Virus record (IMG/VR): IMGVR_UViG_3300047469_000379
Coordinates: 1 to 50,827 of that record
DNA: 50,827 nt
Direction: 5' to 3' (one strand)
From: a virus
Part shown: one piece after another, positions 48,716 through 50,827 of the stretch
Position numbering within the stretch: position 1 is the first letter of the stretch
Layout: every line of letters starts with the position of its first letter
The notes under the pieces: generated by a model
What the model was told of the DNA's origin: nothing
Database searches by the model: none
The model's input: only the letters and a program-made list of their open reading frames with translations
Made by a program: the position numbers and the translations under genes

Positions 48716-49147
48716 ATGGAAAAGAAAAAGCTCGGCCCGGACCACTTCCGCTATGTCGATGAAATGGATCCTAAAGGCCTGGAAGTCACCTGCAAGAAGT
48801 TCGTGGTTGTCGGTGAAACTGAGCACTGCTGGTACATCGTGGATGAATTCCACAACAACCTCTTCGGCGGCGCTCAGCGGGAATCCCTGCTGAAGAAATA
48901 TCGCAAGCGCGTCCTGAAAGCTGGTGGCGAGCACGGCAGGCGCTTCGCCTACACCGACAAGGCACTGGCGCTGCGCTCGTACAAGCACCGCAAGTCCTGG
49001 CAGGTACGCCATGCCCAGCTGTCGGTTGAGCGGGCCCAAGCCGCCATCAGGTATTTCGGCGACGCCACGACCGATAGCGCCACCCCACCTGACAGTTTGG
49101 TAATTCCGTGCGAATACATCCAGGCCATGAACTGGAGCGAATGCTGA
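48716..49147 (+). CDS. Early hypothetical protein
   Basis: 143 aa from ATG 48716: MEKKKLGPDHFRYVDEMDPK, KFVVVGETEHCWYIVDEFHNN, LLKKYRKRVLKAGGEHGRRFAYTDKALALRSYKHRKSWQVRHAQLSVERAQAAIRY. Beta-rich first half, very basic second half; nucleic-acid binding possible. Function unknown. Confidence 0.6.
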   Translation: MEKKKLGPDHFRYVDEMDPKGLEVTCKKFVVVGETEHCWYIVDEFHNNLFGGAQRESLLKKYRKRVLKAGGEHGRRFAYTDKALALRSYKHRKSWQVRHAQLSVERAQAAIRYFGDATTDSATPPDSLVIPCEYIQAMNWSEC

Positions 49148-49215
49148 TGATTTTGCTCTCAGCGCCAGCCATCGCCTGGTTCGCCTACGTGTACTACTAC
49201 AACGGGCCGCGGTGA
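49147..49215 (+). CDS. 22-aa hydrophobic micro-ORF
   Basis: MILLSAPAIAWFAYVYYYNG plus PR, overlapping the upstream stop (TGATG). One hydrophobic helix. Translation is plausible by coupling; function unknown. Confidence 0.35.
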   Translation: MILLSAPAIAWFAYVYYYNGPR

Positions 49216-49292
49216 ATTCAAACCGCCTCACCAGCCACCGAATGAACCGGACAGGAGTTCGGCAGCTGATGAGACGCAAGCTTCAAACATAG
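49212..49292 (+). CDS. 26-aa basic micro-ORF
   Basis: GTG start overlapping the previous stop (GTGA): MNSNRLTSHRMNRTGVRQLM and a basic end. Weak support. Confidence 0.25.
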   Translation: MNSNRLTSHRMNRTGVRQLMRRKLQT

Positions 49293-49353
49293 CTCACCAA
49301 ATTTACACATTCCACCTACCAGCCTGCCGGTTAACGGCGGGCGAGGAATCCGT

Positions 49354-49545
49354 ATGGCTTTCTATATTCCAACCGCCGTCAAGTGCCCGAGATGCGACTA
49401 CACCGGGCACGCCCTGCGTGAGACCGCAAAAGGCGGTTACTGCCCAAAATGTTTCGATGAATTCATCCAGCGGCATGTACCGAGGTTGGTGCCTGACCCT
49501 GATGGGAAGCAATTCGACCCCAATAGCCAATTCGTCGCCCTTTAA
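49354..49545 (+). CDS. Zinc-ribbon small protein
   Basis: 63 aa: MAFYIPTAVKCPRCDYTGHA, GGYCPKCFDEFIQRHVPRLV. CxxC pairs at 11/14 and 30/33. GAGGA lies upstream. Near the integrase; small zinc-ribbon proteins of this size are common phage early genes. Function unknown. Confidence 0.65.
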   Translation: MAFYIPTAVKCPRCDYTGHALRETAKGGYCPKCFDEFIQRHVPRLVPDPDGKQFDPNSQFVAL

Positions 49546-49587
49546 CCGTACTCACCTTCGGCCGCCGCGCGCGGCGTGGAGCAGCTC

Positions 49588-49794
49588 ATGACCATCCAGT
49601 TCCTATCCCACGAGGAGGTTTGCGAGCTCACCGGCGCGCGGACCAAGGCAGGGCAGATCCTCAACCTCAAGAAGAATGGCGTCCGCCACACGATTAAAGT
49701 GAACGGCTGGCCAAGTGTTACCGCCATGGCGGTGACCGCGGTCGGAACGTTTGAAGCGGAAAAACCCGCATGGAAATCACGTAAGGCCAGCTGA
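49588..49794 (+). CDS. DUF4224 protein, integrase partner
   Basis: 68 aa from ATG 49588 (GGAG 6 nt upstream): MTIQFLSHEEVCELTGARTK, AGQILNLKKNGVRHTIKVNG. FLS-EE-xxLTG---Q---L is the DUF4224 signature, found immediately upstream of phage integrases and probably a small DNA-binding excisionase-like factor. Stop 1 nt before the integrase ATG. Confidence 0.8.
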   Translation: MTIQFLSHEEVCELTGARTKAGQILNLKKNGVRHTIKVNGWPSVTAMAVTAVGTFEAEKPAWKSRKAS

Positions 49795-49795
49795 C

Positions 49796-50827
49796 ATGGG
49801 ACGACGACCAAGTAAACCAGGCTCCATCGCCCGGCTGCGGGAGCGCAAGAAAGCAAGCGGCCGGGTTTTCTACTATTACGACACTGGCGGAAAGAACCGC
49901 AAAGAAATTCCGCTGGGGAGCGATTACGGGCTGGCGATCATGGAGTACGCGAAGCTGGAGCGTGACCGCACAGCGACCGATCTTGTAGCCAAAGTAATAA
50001 CTTTCCGCTATGTCGCTGAAAAATATATGGTCGACATTGTTCCTACAAAAGGTAAGGCCACGCAGTTCGACAACAAACGCGAAGTGAAAAACCTGATCGC
50101 GTTCTTCGATGATCCGCCCGCGCCTCTGGAAACGATTGAGCCGTTGCACGTTCGCCAGTACCTCACCTGGCGTAAGGCGGCACCAGTCAGGGCGAATCGT
50201 GAAAAAGCCCTGCTGAGCGCGATCTGGAACTACGCCAGAGACAAAGGCTACACGTCGCTCGCCAACCCCTGCGCGGGCATCAAGGGCAACAAAGAAACTG
50301 GGCGGGACACGTACGTAGAGGATGCGCTGTTCAAACGCGTGCACGATAAGGCCGACGTTGGCCTGCAGGATGCGATGGACCTTGCCTATCTCACCGGCCA
50401 GCGGGTGACCGACACCAGATTGATGGATGAGCGAGACGTGCGCGACGGGCAAATTTGGGTACTGCAGGGCAAAACAAAGGCAAAGCGTCGGATTGAGGTA
50501 ACAGGCGAGCTGAAGGTTTTGATTGATCGAATCATGTCCCGAAAGTCAGAACACAAAGTCCGCTCGACGCGGCTGATCGTTACAGAGGACGGCACACCAA
50601 TGACGGTGGCAATGTTGCGAAGAAGGTTTGACTTGGCCAGGGAGGCGGCCGGGGTGAAGAAATCTGAATTTCAGATGCGGGATTTACGCGCAAAGGCAGG
50701 TACGGACAAAGCCGAGTCCAGCGGTGACATCATGCAGGCGAGAGATCAACTTGGGCATACGACCGTGGTGATGACTGAGCAGTACATCCGGAATCGCATG
50801 GGCAAGAAAGTCACTCCCACCAAGTGA
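49796..50827 (+). CDS. int: Tyrosine recombinase integrase
   Basis: 343 aa from ATG 49796. The N-terminal arm-binding region includes RERKKASGRVFYYYDTGG; the core-binding domain spans about 70-170 (FRYVAEKYMVD...). Catalytic set: Arg203 in LTGQRVTD, Lys in GKTKAKRR, Arg298 in MRDLRAKAGTD (the usual box-II His position is Arg295), His321 in LGHT, nucleophile Tyr330 in TEQYIRNR. It inserts and excises the prophage; attP should lie just past the stop, outside the window. Confidence 0.93.
   Translation: MGRRPSKPGSIARLRERKKASGRVFYYYDTGGKNRKEIPLGSDYGLAIMEYAKLERDRTATDLVAKVITFRYVAEKYMVDIVPTKGKATQFDNKREVKNLIAFFDDPPAPLETIEPLHVRQYLTWRKAAPVRANREKALLSAIWNYARDKGYTSLANPCAGIKGNKETGRDTYVEDALFKRVHDKADVGLQDAMDLAYLTGQRVTDTRLMDERDVRDGQIWVLQGKTKAKRRIEVTGELKVLIDRIMSRKSEHKVRSTRLIVTEDGTPMTVAMLRRRFDLAREAAGVKKSEFQMRDLRAKAGTDKAESSGDIMQARDQLGHTTVVMTEQYIRNRMGKKVTPTK

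Noticed and set aside
1-50827. CRISPR arrays, insertion sequences, rRNA and att sites
   Set aside because: No regularly spaced repeats, transposase genes, or rRNA were seen; attL/attR would lie outside or at the window edges and cannot be identified.

Overview
The window is an almost complete temperate-phage genome (prophage) from a Pseudomonas-type host. The reasons are the families present (DUF1654, DUF4224, DUF2280, DUF4055, DUF6950, pyocin-knob tail fibre), the fairly high G+C of the core genes, and clear lambda-like synteny. The tail set (tape measure, G/GT chaperones, tube protein, J-like tip) indicates a siphovirus with a long non-contractile tail. The window starts at the first codon of a small gene and ends at the stop codon of the integrase, so neither att site is visible. 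All function calls rest on reading translated motifs and gene order; no database search was run.

Layout. In lambda terms the map is drawn backwards: the minus strand is the rightward (cro-replication-lysis-head-tail) direction and the plus strand is the leftward (early recombination-integrase) direction. Region 1-3.6 kb is the far end of the late region with cargo: a decayed SRAP gene, a lipoprotein resembling D-glucuronyl C5-epimerases, the GH19 endolysin and an AT-rich acyltransferase on the opposite strand. Region 3.6-20.2 kb (minus) carries tail fibre, tail tip, tape measure, tail chaperones with a lambda-type -1 frameshift, tube protein, connectors, capsid and scaffold. Region 20.3-25.5 kb (minus) has a small acidic moron, head morphogenesis protein, portal, terminase and a phage metallopeptidase. 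Region 25.6-29.9 kb has two plus-strand morons, the spanin pair (Rz with embedded Rz1), two single-TM holin candidates, a noncoding leader, a Cys-rich moron between duplicated terminators, a gene in the Q position and NinG. Region 30-34.2 kb (minus) has NinB, P- and O-like replication genes with an iteron-like origin, a Rha/KilAC antirepressor, two small regulators and Cro.

Control region. Cro and the CI-like repressor diverge at about 34.2 kb over three related 15-bp dyads. The same dyad recurs twice at about 36.6 kb over a promoter for the early plus-strand operon, which is followed by an exact rRNA-type boxA. An SOS-box-like site precedes a DUF1654 gene, and the CI protein has Met-Gly where cleavable repressors usually have Ala/Cys-Gly. 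SOS induction through an intermediary is therefore plausible.

Region 37-50.8 kb (plus) has a PL7 alginate-lyase-like gene, small early genes, a coiled-coil protein, Erf annealase, YqaJ/lambda-type exonuclease, SSB, a TGT/DpdA-like protein, many small genes, a DUF4224 protein and the tyrosine integrase. It is interrupted by minus-strand accessory genes: a lipoprotein, an AT-rich 414-aa HEPN-domain protein (the best candidate for an undescribed anti-phage gene), and two paralogous zinc-ribbon proteins. Accessory themes are surface or exopolysaccharide modification (lyase, epimerase-like, acyltransferase), superinfection exclusion (Imm-SHOCT) and possible RNase-based defence (HEPN).
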